The notes under the pieces were generated by a model. That model made no database searches. It was not told the DNA's origin and saw only the letters and a program-made list of their open reading frames with translations. From IMG/VR virus record IMGVR_UViG_3300032562_000204, positions 1 through 20,764 of that record: a stretch of 20,764 nt of DNA. One strand, written 5' to 3'. This document shows positions 1-8,288 of this stretch, in pieces (position 1 is the first letter of the stretch; every line of letters begins with the position of its first letter). The stretch comes from a virus. A program made the position numbers and the translations under genes.

Positions 1-1
1 T

Positions 2-1045
2 CCATACCTTTTTGTATATGGGAACAATGGCCTGATTCAGAACTGTGCTGCTGGTGACTTTACTAACTGGGTATCAGCCGACTCAAATGCTAACAACATA
101 TCAGGCACAAAAGTAGTTAAAGGTCTACCTCTTCGTGGAGGAACAACATCACCATCTGGATTGTTCTGGTCACTTGATCAGCTAACTCGTGTGTCTTACA
201 ACCCTACGACCGTTGGTTCATCAACGTTGTACTGGCGGTATGACATTATCAGTTCACAAACATCTATATTGTCATCTAATTCACCTATTGAATATGATGG
301 TATATACTACTGGATAGGCGTTGATAGATTCTTAATGTATAACGGGGTTGTTCAAGAAATCCCGAACAACACCAATATTAACTACTTCTTTGACAATGTT
401 AACTATGTGCAGCGACAAAAAGTATGGGCTGCTAAAATACCTCGTTGGGGTGAGATCTGGTGGTTTTTCCCAAGTGGTAGTTCTACAGAGTGCAATGATG
501 CAATTATCTATAATATCCGTGAGAATACTTGGTATGATGCAGGCCAAGCACTAGGCGCACAAAGGTCTGCAGGAGTGTTTTCAGAGGTATTTAGGTTTCC
601 TATTTGGGCTGGCAATGCAACTAATACGCTAAATCAGTGTACAATTTGGCAGCATGAAGTAGGGACAGATCAGATTTATCTGACACAAGTTGATGCCATC
701 AATTCATACTTTGAGACTAACTCTATTGGCTGGAACACAGGCGGCCCTGGTCAGAAGTCATTATCCGGGTTGAATAACTGGATTAGATTAGAAAGAATTG
801 AGCCTGACTTTAACATGAATGGTCAGATGTCAGTAACAGTCTTAGGTAAGGGTTATGCTGATGATATTGATGTTGCATCAGAGCCATATTACTTTGACAA
901 TACTACACTTAAAATCGACATGAGAGAACAGAGGCGTGAGATGCGCTTAAGATTCACTAGCAACACTTTTAACGGTACATATGAATGTGGTTCGAACATT
1001 CTAAGCGCTGATATTGGTGATGTAAGAAGCACAGGTAACCCATAA
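2..1045 (+). CDS. Tail hub/nozzle-like virion protein, N-terminally truncated by window edge
   Basis: The frame is open from base 2, so the start lies outside the window; a TTG at 161 is an internal codon, not a convincing start. The visible part is about 347 residues of beta-rich sequence with many Trp/Tyr/Gly residues and repeated blade-like stretches such as IEYDGIYYWIGVDRFLMYNG and WAAKIPRWGEIWWFFPSGSS, which recall beta-propeller tail proteins (T7 gp12 nozzle, P22 gp10). That family link is from memory and is an inference. It would form part of the tail tube or the connection to the head. It sits directly upstream of small conserved virion genes and ejection-like proteins, the order expected for a podovirus. 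Its stop overlaps the next start (TAATG). I am confident it is a virion protein, less so of the exact role. Confidence 0.7.
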   Translation, partial: PYLFVYGNNGLIQNCAAGDFTNWVSADSNANNISGTKVVKGLPLRGGTTSPSGLFWSLDQLTRVSYNPTTVGSSTLYWRYDIISSQTSILSSNSPIEYDGIYYWIGVDRFLMYNGVVQEIPNNTNINYFFDNVNYVQRQKVWAAKIPRWGEIWWFFPSGSSTECNDAIIYNIRENTWYDAGQALGAQRSAGVFSEVFRFPIWAGNATNTLNQCTIWQHEVGTDQIYLTQVDAINSYFETNSIGWNTGGPGQKSLSGLNNWIRLERIEPDFNMNGQMSVTVLGKGYADDIDVASEPYYFDNTTLKIDMREQRREMRLRFTSNTFNGTYECGSNILSADIGDVRSTGNP

Positions 1046-1278
1046 TGGTTGTATATGATCCACGTGGGCATACATGGGATACTTGGTGCAAAAGAATGTG
1101 TGACTTATTTGCTTCTAATCAACTAGGCTTTGTAAATGAGGACAAGTGGCGATCATGGGCTGATGGGGTACAAGGTATTGGTTACTTTGTTAACTCGGCA
1201 GTTCCTGATCAAAGAGTGTTTAAAGACTGGCAATCATGGGCAAAAGCCTTTGTAGGTGCTATGTCTATTGACGGATAA
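1045..1278 (+). CDS. Small conserved phage virion-cluster protein (77 aa)
   Basis: A 77-residue Trp-rich protein beginning MVVYDPRGHTWDTWCKRMCD and containing the phrases EDKWRSWADGVQGIGYF and VFKDWQSWAKAF. I recall similar 'YDPRG.tWd.w...GIGYFVN...P.....kdWq.Wa' proteins next to podoviral tail genes, but no function is known to me. There is no signal peptide or membrane segment. The start codon shares one base with the stop of the upstream tail gene (TAATG), so translation is probably coupled. It is most likely a minor virion component or an assembly factor. Confidence 0.75.
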   Translation: MVVYDPRGHTWDTWCKRMCDLFASNQLGFVNEDKWRSWADGVQGIGYFVNSAVPDQRVFKDWQSWAKAFVGAMSIDG

Positions 1279-1281
1279 ACT

Positions 1282-1644
1282 ATGAAACCTTCTGAAATTA
1301 TTAAGCATGTAGCAATGCAAGTGGGTATTGACCCTAATGTTGCAATTATAGAAGCGCATAAGCGGTTGCAACAGCCTGGTGAAATTATGATCCAGCATGA
1401 TGATAGTCTGATGTACTATAAGAAAATTGGAAACATGTCAGCTGCTGTGTACTTTATATCTGCTGACTCAGCGCTAAGCATGTTTAGTGCTATTTCTTAT
1501 TTTAAAAAGAAACTAAAACAAGTCGGTGTTCAAATGATTTATATGAACACTCAAAATAAGCAAATGATTGAAGCATTAAAGACAGCAGGTATTAAAATGG
1601 TTCATTCAAATATTCAGCAATACCATTTAATGGCAAGAATATGA
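1282..1644 (+). CDS. GNAT-like small protein, probably non-catalytic
   Basis: 120 residues. The second half has the alternating strand/helix pattern of a GNAT C-terminal half: a helix with FKKKLKQVG, a strand VQMIYMNT, a helix MIEALKTAGIK and a last strand (QQYHLMARI). No acetyl-CoA pyrophosphate loop (R/Q-x-x-G-x-G/A) is visible, so it is probably an inactive relative. Podoviral genomes often carry GNAT-fold proteins in the T7 gp13 (internal virion protein A) position, which fits this site between tail and ejection-like genes. The start follows GGATAAACT, and the gene ends in an ATGA overlap with the cupin gene. The fold call is by eye only. Confidence 0.55.
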   Translation: MKPSEIIKHVAMQVGIDPNVAIIEAHKRLQQPGEIMIQHDDSLMYYKKIGNMSAAVYFISADSALSMFSAISYFKKKLKQVGVQMIYMNTQNKQMIEALKTAGIKMVHSNIQQYHLMARI

Positions 1645-2141
1645 ACTTAGATACAAATTGGTCAGTTAAAGAATTCATGGAGTGGTGGGTTAAAGAGAAG
1701 ATCATTAGGCCCCCTTTTCTAGACGGCATCTTTTTTACAGACATTGCCGCATCTATTGTCTTATTTAGGAATGGCCCATTTCAAGTTGAAATGTATATTT
1801 CTAAGCCAGACACAGAATCACCTTACCATAGTCACCCGGGTGTAGATTCTCTGTTAATGTATTTGACAGGCAACTTAGTGTTTGGTAAAGATAATCAGCA
1901 AATGGATTTGTCTGAGTTTCAAAGGCCTAGAGATAATGAACCTGATGTTCACTTTTTACTAGGTAAGTTTGACATTCTTGAGCCTAATCAGTTGCACAAT
2001 TTAAAGACTATGAGTGAAGGTGGTGCATTCTTTTCATTTGAGAAATGGAATGATCGTATACCGAACTCTGTAACAGTTAACTGGGAAGGTGAGCCTTCTG
2101 GCAGTCTGCATAAACAAGTGATTGAGAAAAGTACAGCATGA
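1641..2141 (+). CDS. Cupin-fold protein in the virion gene cluster
   Basis: 166 residues. Residues about 62-82 match cupin motif 1: YHSHPGVDSLLMYLTGNL gives the metal-ligand pair H63/H65 followed by the Gly turn. Residues 113-121 match motif 2: LEPNQLHNL supplies a third histidine, H119. Asp69 stands near where the motif 1 glutamate is usual, so metal binding is plausible but not certain. Cupins range from metal-dependent oxygenases to pure binding or structural domains, and the substrate cannot be read from sequence. It lies between two GNAT-like genes with ATGA overlaps on both sides, so all three are probably made together. It may be a small virion or assembly protein rather than a metabolic enzyme. 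Confidence 0.65.
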   Translation: MNLDTNWSVKEFMEWWVKEKIIRPPFLDGIFFTDIAASIVLFRNGPFQVEMYISKPDTESPYHSHPGVDSLLMYLTGNLVFGKDNQQMDLSEFQRPRDNEPDVHFLLGKFDILEPNQLHNLKTMSEGGAFFSFEKWNDRIPNSVTVNWEGEPSGSLHKQVIEKSTA

Positions 2142-2590
2142 TCTCATTTCAGAAAGAAGCACCTCAACCATTTGCTCAAGAAGCAATGGATTTGTTTAAT
2201 GCTCACTTTCATGAAATTGCTGAGAGAACAGACATAATTGAGCTTGACCCTGATGTAGAAGCATATCAACGATTGTATGCGCAAAACAAGCTAGAGATTC
2301 ATACGATTAGAGAAGATGATAAGTTAATTGGCTATAGCATTTGGTTTGTAATGAACCATTTACACTACAAAAAGAGTTTAACTGCAAATTCTGATGTGTT
2401 GTTTATTCATCCTGACTTTAGAAAAGGAATGACAGGCGTAAAGTTTATTACATGGTCATTGAATGAGATTAAGAAGAGAAAGCCTCAACGAATTGCATTC
2501 CATATGAAGCCATTTTTAGACTATAGCCCTATCATTGAAAGGCTAGGTGCTAAGTATTTTGAGAAAACGTATACCATTGTAATGGAGTGA
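2138..2590 (+). CDS. GNAT-family protein, T7 gp13-like position
   Basis: 150 residues with the GNAT layout: N-terminal helices, central strands (KLEIHTIRE, KLIGYSIWFVMN), then motif A around residues 86-103 (VLFIHPDFRKGMTG), a helix, and strands near the C-terminus (RIAFHM, YTIVME). The pyrophosphate-loop segment reads RKGMTG rather than R-x-x-G-x-G/A, so acetyl-CoA binding may be weakened or lost. Such proteins occupy the place of T7 internal virion protein gp13 in many podoviruses; from that I infer a virion-assembly role rather than metabolism. It overlaps the cupin gene by ATGA and ends just before a GGAG ribosome site for the next gene. Confidence 0.6.
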   Translation: MISFQKEAPQPFAQEAMDLFNAHFHEIAERTDIIELDPDVEAYQRLYAQNKLEIHTIREDDKLIGYSIWFVMNHLHYKKSLTANSDVLFIHPDFRKGMTGVKFITWSLNEIKKRKPQRIAFHMKPFLDYSPIIERLGAKYFEKTYTIVME

Positions 2591-2594
2591 TATT

Positions 2595-3968
2595 ATGGGT
2601 TTTACAGCGGCAGCAGTAGATTTAAGCGCAGGGGCAGCAGCGGCAGTTGATGTCGGTGCGGCAGCAATTGATGCAGGTGCTGCAGCGGCGGCTACAGATG
2701 CAACAGTTGCGGCGGCTACAGATGCAACGACAGTAGGGACTGTTGATGCGGCGGCTACAGATGCGGCAGCAACTACTACAGATGCAACGGTTACAGATGC
2801 GGCAGCAACAGATACAGCTGCAACAACTACAGATGCAGCAGCAACTACTACAGATGCACAAGCTGCAGCTGATGAAGCAGCTCAAACTGCACAATATAAT
2901 GCGAACCCATTTAATGCTAATAATCCTGCACCAGGCGTACAATTAGACCCTTATAGCCCTTCAGGCTGGTCTGATGCATCAGGAAATCCTATCAATCCTG
3001 ATGGTTCTGCATATACGCCTGCGCCTGTTGATCAGCAAGTCATTGATCAAGCATCTCAATCAACTGCTACGCCTACAAACCCTCTTAACCCTGCAAACAT
3101 GGCGGCAAACCAAGTTGCAAGCAAGGTTGTTAACAGCTTATTAACACCTACACAAGTTAAGCAAGCTGCTTTAAATGGTCAAATAGCCAATCCACAGACA
3201 ACAACTTCAACTAGCTCTGGTTCAGGCTCAGTTTCTTCAAGTGGTTCTATTCCTGGTACTTTGTCAGGTACAGGCTTAGCAGGTGCGCCTGTATATGGGT
3301 CAAATTCTAAGATTATTTCACAATTAAAACAAATGTATCCACAATTAAACAATGTGGATCCAAGAATCTTAAACTCTGTTGTAGGTGGTTCATCAGATTC
3401 ACAAGCAAACTCAATGATGCAGTCAGGTATGGGTGCATTAGGTAGTTCAGCTCAAAACCCTTATTCTTCAATGGTTCAGTCATTGTTAGGTGATAGTGGC
3501 GGTTCTAATCCTTCAGCTGGTTTGCCTATTGCTAAAGAAGGTGGCGGAACTAATGACATTCTAAGTAAATGGGCACAAAAGCAAAATGAGCAAGAAGGTA
3601 CTCAGATGATGAACTCTGGGTTAAAGATGCTAGGCGCTACTAATTACAACCTTCCAGGTAATAAAGACGGAGGTCACCAGCATAAGCCAGAATTCATTAC
3701 AGGAGCCACTGGCCATTACGTTAAAGGTAAAGGTGATGGACAATCTGACGACATTCCTGCAATGCTGGCGGATGGCGAATATGTGTTCGATGCCGATACT
3801 GTAGCAGCTTTAGGCAATGGCAGTTCTGATGCCGGTGCTAAGCTCTTAGATCATTTTAGAGAATCACTTAGAGAACATAAGAGATCTGCACCAGTTGATA
3901 AAATACCACCAGCAGCATCGCCTCTTGCTTACATGAAAGAAGCTTTGAAAAGGCATAAACAAGGATAA
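2595..3968 (+). CDS. Large low-complexity virion/ejection-type protein with SDDIPAML motif
   Basis: 457 residues. Residues 5-88 are almost only Ala, Thr and Asp in irregular repeats; the middle is Ser/Gly/Asn/Pro-rich; the C-terminal 100 residues are compact and better conserved in type, with SDDIPAMLADGEYVF at about 383-398 followed by AGAKLLDHFRESLREHKRS. That 'SD.IPAmL..GE.V' phrase is one I know from many phage virion proteins at or near tape-measure or ejection proteins, so I assign a virion role. No catalytic motif is seen. The start is fixed by GGAGTGATATT just upstream. Its position after the GNAT-like trio suggests a T7 gp14/15-like slot, but sequence similarity to those is not visible. 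Confidence 0.65.
   Translation: MGFTAAAVDLSAGAAAAVDVGAAAIDAGAAAAATDATVAAATDATTVGTVDAAATDAAATTTDATVTDAAATDTAATTTDAAATTTDAQAAADEAAQTAQYNANPFNANNPAPGVQLDPYSPSGWSDASGNPINPDGSAYTPAPVDQQVIDQASQSTATPTNPLNPANMAANQVASKVVNSLLTPTQVKQAALNGQIANPQTTTSTSSGSGSVSSSGSIPGTLSGTGLAGAPVYGSNSKIISQLKQMYPQLNNVDPRILNSVVGGSSDSQANSMMQSGMGALGSSAQNPYSSMVQSLLGDSGGSNPSAGLPIAKEGGGTNDILSKWAQKQNEQEGTQMMNSGLKMLGATNYNLPGNKDGGHQHKPEFITGATGHYVKGKGDGQSDDIPAMLADGEYVFDADTVAALGNGSSDAGAKLLDHFRESLREHKRSAPVDKIPPAASPLAYMKEALKRHKQG
2607..2858 (+). repeat. In-frame Ala/Thr/Asp-coding tandem repeat
   Basis: Degenerate short repeats of GCGGCTACAGATGC and GCAACTACTACAGATGC type encode AATDA and AATTTDA units in the N-terminal fifth of the 2595-3968 gene. 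The units vary in length but keep the reading frame. The region probably gains and loses units by slippage. It also creates a spurious Cys-rich open frame on the other strand. Confidence 0.8.
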
Positions 3969-3971
3969 TCT

Positions 3972-5036
3972 ATGGCACTTTCATCTACTTACGCCACACC
4001 AGTTAACTTAGGGACTGCTGGCTCATCGTCAAGTGGTAGCATAACGCAAGGTGCACCACTTCCTAATATTACGACGACACAACAGCAAGCAACAGCTGCA
4101 CCTAGTTTCTATACAGATTATCTTAATAATCTTGCAACACAGGGTTCTAATGCGGCATCAAATGCTCAATATGTGGGGGCACAACCTTTACAACAGCAAG
4201 CATTTAATCAAGTAGCTCAGAATGTAGGCAATTATCAGCCTGCATTAGATATGTCGACCATGCTAGCGGCTAATGTAGGCCAATCAAACTTAGCGCAAGC
4301 TTTAGGCAATCTTAACCAACAAAATATTGCTACGAACTTAGCACCTCAAGCAACTGCTGGCATAGTAGGCACAGGTCAGTTTGGCTCATCACGAGGTGCT
4401 GGAGCTCTTGGACAAGTAATCTCAAATGCTGACATTGCTACGCAAGCTCAGCAAGCTCAAGCTATGCAGCAAGACACTGCTAATCAATTAGCGGCTAGTC
4501 AGCAACTTGGTAATTTAGCAACAAGCACACAAAACTTAGGTCTTGGTGATGTTAATGCACTAGCCACATTAGGCGGTCAACAGCAAACAATTGCACAAAA
4601 TCAGCAGTTGTTCCCGATGCAGCAGTTAACTAATGAGTCTGCACTCTTAAGAGGTTATACAGTACCTACAAGCACATCAAGTACGTACACCGGACCTATT
4701 CCTGGGGCATACCAAGCATCGCCATTACAACAAGTGGCTGGTCTTGGTGCATTGGCTGCAGGTATTAGTAATACAAACCTTGGTCAACAATTATTTGGTA
4801 CGTCTGCATCAGGTACACCTGGTAGTGCTAATTATGTGGCTGCAACTCCTGGCATGTTTGGTAGTTTATTTGGGTCTAATAGTTCAAATGGCTCTTCAAC
4901 TAGCGGTACCGACACATCTAATAATGCTATTAACTATGCAGGTGTAAATTCTAATGGCGTACCTATTTGGTACTCACCTTCTGGTGGCTATGTAGATGCT
5001 AATGGAAACCCTGTAGCTGTAACTAGCGATGAATAG
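3972..5036 (+). CDS. Gln/Ala-rich virion protein (putative internal/ejection protein)
   Basis: 354 residues. N-terminal Ser/Gly/Thr-rich lead, then a helical Gln/Ala-rich region (about residues 45-220) containing GTGQFGSSRG near 133-142, a phrase I associate with phage virion proteins that also carry long QQ-rich helices. The C-terminus is Gly/Ser/Asn-rich and ends with VDANGNPVAVTSDE. No enzymatic motif, signal peptide or strong membrane segment is visible, although LQQVAGLGALAAGISN is mildly hydrophobic. The start follows AAGGATAATCT, nearly the same ribosome site as the next gene. I infer an internal or ejection protein of the virion from context and composition; the exact role is unknown. 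Confidence 0.65.
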   Translation: MALSSTYATPVNLGTAGSSSSGSITQGAPLPNITTTQQQATAAPSFYTDYLNNLATQGSNAASNAQYVGAQPLQQQAFNQVAQNVGNYQPALDMSTMLAANVGQSNLAQALGNLNQQNIATNLAPQATAGIVGTGQFGSSRGAGALGQVISNADIATQAQQAQAMQQDTANQLAASQQLGNLATSTQNLGLGDVNALATLGGQQQTIAQNQQLFPMQQLTNESALLRGYTVPTSTSSTYTGPIPGAYQASPLQQVAGLGALAAGISNTNLGQQLFGTSASGTPGSANYVAATPGMFGSLFGSNSSNGSSTSGTDTSNNAINYAGVNSNGVPIWYSPSGGYVDANGNPVAVTSDE

Positions 5037-5052
5037 AGATTAAAGGATAATT

Positions 5053-6699
5053 ATGGCACTACCAACGGTACTTCCGACACTACCTACAGGGCTTGCAGGT
5101 GACCCTGATGCTCAAAGAGAGTACACAACAGCGCTACAAAAAGTACTGTCGTCATTAGACAATAGAAATAAGACTAATTGGTTTTCAATTGCTGGTCAAT
5201 TATTTGACCCAGGTAGAACAGGCAATGCCGGTGAAGCTATTGGTAGAACAGCTACTGAAGTAGGCAAACAGCAAGAAAAGCAAGAAGAACAAGAGCCTAC
5301 TATTGCAATGATGAGAGCACAGCTTGCAGGTCAAACCTATCAGATTAAAAATGAGGGTAAAGCGCTTGAAGTGCTTGCAGGTGCTATAGGAACAGACCCT
5401 AAGACATTATCAACTCAACTGTCTAATGGCACATTACCACCTGGCGCTATATCTAGAATTACACCAGAGATTATGGCAACAGCTGAGTACTTATCGCCTA
5501 AGGTTGGCTCAATTGCTAAAAACGTGTTTGATATGGAGCTTAAGACTAATCAGGCAGTAACTGAAGATCGTAAAGCTGGCGCAAGCATTGCAGACTTGAT
5601 GGGTAAATACGGTAAAGATAGAGTACTGTCCGTCATAAACCCCTCATCATTACCTAATTCTATGCAGCCTCAAAGTACTGCACCTGCTGCTAATCCACCT
5701 GTTGCTAATACAGCTCCTGCACCTTTAACTAATAATGATGTTGCGCCTGCTAAGAGCCCTATGTCAGGTCGTAACCCACAATTACAGCCTGATCAAGAAG
5801 CACCTGTTAAACGAGTAGGCGGTAGAACTTTAGAAGAAGCCCTTGCTTTAACTAAACAAAACAATCTGAGCCATGGCGTTCCTTTTACAAAAGACGATGC
5901 TGCTATCTTTACACGTAGGTTTAATGGTGCGCCTGCTGACCCTGTAGCGCCTACACCTGCACCTGTTGCACAAGCTGTTCAACCAACGGCAGCACCTGCA
6001 GCTACTGTTGTTGCGCAAAACCCTGATGAAAATTTACCATGGGCAGCGCAAAGTGAAGTTGCAAAGTCAAGGATTGAAAAAGCAGATAAGCTGTGGCAAG
6101 AAAAGAAAGATGCAATTAATGAGTGGGACCCTGAAAAGATTCAAGGCTCAAATAATCGTATTAGAGAAATTCACGATATTGTTAAAGAGAAGCCACAAGT
6201 TGCAGGCTTACTTAAGAAGCAAGGTTTGTTATCTGCATTTGCAAATGCTGCACAAGAAGGCGTTACACTTGGTCAGTTTGGAAACATTAGTGTTCCAACC
6301 GAGAAGTTTATTTCATCGCTAAATCTTAAAGATACAGATCAAAGAGACGCTGCCAGATTAGCAACGCTTCTAAACCAAGAATTCTTAGAGCGGTTTAAGG
6401 CATACAAGTCAACTTTAGGCCCTAGCATATCTAATGCCGATATGATGCTTGGTAAGTCAAGCTTAGTAACACCTCAAGATACTGCAGATGCTATTAAGTA
6501 CTGGTCACAGCATGGACTGGTTGTTAATCATCAACGTGAAGCCTTGTACAACAAAGCATTGCAATATGATACACAATACGGACAGTCTTCAGGTCCACAA
6601 AAGTTCTTTAGCTCACCGTACTATACTGAGACTATCAAGCAGTACCAACCGCTGTATGATCAGTTGATAAAGCAGTCACCACTTTATAAGAGACCATAA
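5053..6699 (+). CDS. Putative internal virion protein (548 aa, two domains with Pro/Ala linker)
   Basis: 548 residues: an N-terminal helical region (about 1-190, charged, with EVGKQQEKQEEQEPTIAMM), a long Pro/Ala/Asn/Gln linker (about 195-330, for example APTPAPVAQAVQPTAAPAA) and a C-terminal helical domain (about 335-548) rich in Lys, Glu, Tyr and Trp. I recognise no named domain. Two folded helical parts joined by a flexible linker, inside a virion cluster, fit a podoviral ejection protein such as those in the T7 gp15/gp16 positions, but this is inference. The ribosome site is AAAGGATAATT before the ATG. Its stop overlaps the next start (TAATG). Confidence 0.6.
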   Translation: MALPTVLPTLPTGLAGDPDAQREYTTALQKVLSSLDNRNKTNWFSIAGQLFDPGRTGNAGEAIGRTATEVGKQQEKQEEQEPTIAMMRAQLAGQTYQIKNEGKALEVLAGAIGTDPKTLSTQLSNGTLPPGAISRITPEIMATAEYLSPKVGSIAKNVFDMELKTNQAVTEDRKAGASIADLMGKYGKDRVLSVINPSSLPNSMQPQSTAPAANPPVANTAPAPLTNNDVAPAKSPMSGRNPQLQPDQEAPVKRVGGRTLEEALALTKQNNLSHGVPFTKDDAAIFTRRFNGAPADPVAPTPAPVAQAVQPTAAPAATVVAQNPDENLPWAAQSEVAKSRIEKADKLWQEKKDAINEWDPEKIQGSNNRIREIHDIVKEKPQVAGLLKKQGLLSAFANAAQEGVTLGQFGNISVPTEKFISSLNLKDTDQRDAARLATLLNQEFLERFKAYKSTLGPSISNADMMLGKSSLVTPQDTADAIKYWSQHGLVVNHQREALYNKALQYDTQYGQSSGPQKFFSSPYYTETIKQYQPLYDQLIKQSPLYKRP

Positions 6700-7910
6700 T
6701 GACTACATTATCATTCTCAGACATTGATCCACGCCTTAACAGTGGGACACCTGCTAACCCACCACAAGCTCCAGCATCTTCAATTTTAAGTGATCATCCT
6801 GCAGTTGCTAATGAGACAAGTACACAACTAAGACTAGAAGATATTGACCCTAGATTAGCCGGTGCTTCTGAGAATGCTGATAATACTGCAACGTCTTCTG
6901 TTGAAAAGTCTACTGAGCAAGGCGTTATTCAGCCACAAAATGAAGCAGCCGTTGCAGGTGCAGCTGCTGGTTATGGCATGTCTAAATTGCCTATTCCACA
7001 GCCTAGAACATTAGACTTTACAAGAGCACAAGTCCAAGCAGACGTTAAGTCTAAAGCTGCAAACAGACTTCAAGACCAAATCTTTAATGAAGTTAAGCAG
7101 CATGGTGCAACAGTTGATAAGCTAACTAATGAACTAAGCCAGGCAAAGTCATTGCATAGCAATACCAAAGATGCTCTTACTCAAGCAGAAGAAAATTTAA
7201 GGTCTACAGGCATTGAGCCTAATCCACCACCTAAAGCAGCTGTTGAAGCTGAACCTGAGCCTCCTAAGTTATCGGCTGGAGCCGAGAGACATACTAATAA
7301 GATGTCTGAAATACGAACAGGTAACAAGGTACAACGTGGTCTTGAAGGTGTTAAAGAGTTTGAAGGTATGGGTAGTCTTCCTGGCTACTCTAGAAATAGT
7401 CGTTTGATTGTTCCGTCTGAATATGCTGAAGCTCCTGTATTAACACCGGCACAACTTGAAGCACATGATGCTCTTGCCAAAGCTAAATCTGCTCATGCTG
7501 AGTCTGTGACTCGTCTTAACAAAGCACAAATGGCTCTTGAAAAGCATGTTGCTAAATCACCTATTGCACAGACAACAAAGACAGCAGCTACAAGAGCCAC
7601 TGAAAAAGCAGCAGAAGCAGCCGACCTTCTTGAAGGTCTTAAATCGTCGTCACCATTCCTTGCAAAAGTGGGTACAGCAATTGGAAAAATTCCTGCACTT
7701 GGTATAGCAGGTGGTGCACTTGCTGGGCATGATCTTTATCAAGCATACCAAGACTATGAGAAACAAGACTATCCAGAAATGGCAGCACATCTGTCAACTG
7801 GTGTAGGCGGTGCATTGTTATCTATTCCTCATCCTTATGCACGAGTTGCAGGTGCACTGGTTTCTGCCCCTGGCTTGGCTTATCAAGGATATAAGGCACT
7901 AAACCCCTAG
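6699..7910 (+). CDS. Putative virion protein with duplicated DIDPRL motif and coiled coil
   Basis: 403 residues. The N-terminus carries two copies of one short motif: LSFSDIDPRL at residues 4-13 and LRLEDIDPRL at 44-53, separated by a disordered Pro/Ser/Ala spacer. A coiled-coil region follows (about 115-170, QLQD/NELSQAKSL type heptads) and a second one at about 255-310. Near the C-terminus there is a Gly/Ala-rich weakly hydrophobic stretch (IGKIPALGIAGGALAGHDLYQAYQDY). It is the last gene of the + strand virion cluster, and its 3' end overlaps the oppositely oriented gene at 7822-8049 by 89 bases. No family is recognised; ejection or internal protein is the best guess from context. Confidence 0.6.
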   Translation: MTTLSFSDIDPRLNSGTPANPPQAPASSILSDHPAVANETSTQLRLEDIDPRLAGASENADNTATSSVEKSTEQGVIQPQNEAAVAGAAAGYGMSKLPIPQPRTLDFTRAQVQADVKSKAANRLQDQIFNEVKQHGATVDKLTNELSQAKSLHSNTKDALTQAEENLRSTGIEPNPPPKAAVEAEPEPPKLSAGAERHTNKMSEIRTGNKVQRGLEGVKEFEGMGSLPGYSRNSRLIVPSEYAEAPVLTPAQLEAHDALAKAKSAHAESVTRLNKAQMALEKHVAKSPIAQTTKTAATRATEKAAEAADLLEGLKSSSPFLAKVGTAIGKIPALGIAGGALAGHDLYQAYQDYEKQDYPEMAAHLSTGVGGALLSIPHPYARVAGALVSAPGLAYQGYKALNP

Positions 7911-8049
7911 GATTCTGTGCTAGGATAGTCCCTACGTGAAATGCTTCAATCCAGATATTGTAAGGGTCCTTTAATAGATCCTCATTATTAGTTTTCTTAA
8001 GCAAATCAAGCCACTCTTGGTATGTTTGCTGAACCATTGGGTTGATCAT
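7822..8049 (-). CDS. Small unknown protein, last gene of the minus-strand operon
   Basis: 75 residues, beginning MINPMVQQTYQEWLDLLKKT. The first 50 residues look like a genuine folded protein (acidic/basic helix, then YNIWIEAFHVGTILAQ); the last 25 lie antisense to the end of the + strand virion gene. The start overlaps the upstream stop by ATGA, as at most junctions of this operon, which supports it being translated. There is no signal peptide, metal motif or recognised family. Function unknown. Confidence 0.6.
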   Translation of the reverse strand: MINPMVQQTYQEWLDLLKKTNNEDLLKDPYNIWIEAFHVGTILAQNPRGLVPYILDKPSQGQKPVHLQLVHKDEE

Positions 8050-8288
8050 AGTACGTCTTTCAAATATAGTTTATAGTATCTAACCGCTCGGTTAAGTGCT
8101 TGCTTTTTAACCTTGTACTCTTCACACACGTCAACTTGACGGTGTAAGTAAACAACAACTAAGGATAGCATCTTAATTGTTTCAGAGTGCCAATTAGGGT
8201 TGTATGACACAAACTCCTTAAAAAGGAACTTACGCTCCTTCAGTGTAAGCTCCTTTAGTTGTTTATAGGTTTCTTTCCAATGGTTCAT
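8046..8288 (-). CDS. Small unknown helical protein (80 aa)
   Basis: 80 residues, Lys/Glu/Tyr-rich and predicted largely helical (KQLKELTLKERKFLFKEF, then VDVCEEYKVKKQALNRAVRYYKLYL). The internal stretch MLSLVVVYL is hydrophobic but too short for a confident membrane helix. It is joined by ATGA overlaps to the ThyX-like gene upstream and the 75-residue gene downstream. No family is recognised. Confidence 0.6.
   Translation of the reverse strand: MNHWKETYKQLKELTLKERKFLFKEFVSYNPNWHSETIKMLSLVVVYLHRQVDVCEEYKVKKQALNRAVRYYKLYLKDVL

Noticed and set aside
161-1045. A TTG start for the first tail gene
   Set aside because: The frame is open to base 2 and upstream codons give sensible protein, so the gene is cut by the window edge.
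1863-1891. TTGACA with TAAAGA at 17-base spacing, a possible promoter
   Set aside because: It lies inside the cupin gene and the -10 is poor; likely chance.
2622-2942. Open frame on the minus strand rich in Cys, Ile and Ser
   Set aside because: It is the antisense of the GCA/GCT/ACA repeat in the virion gene; the composition is an artefact and there is no ribosome site.
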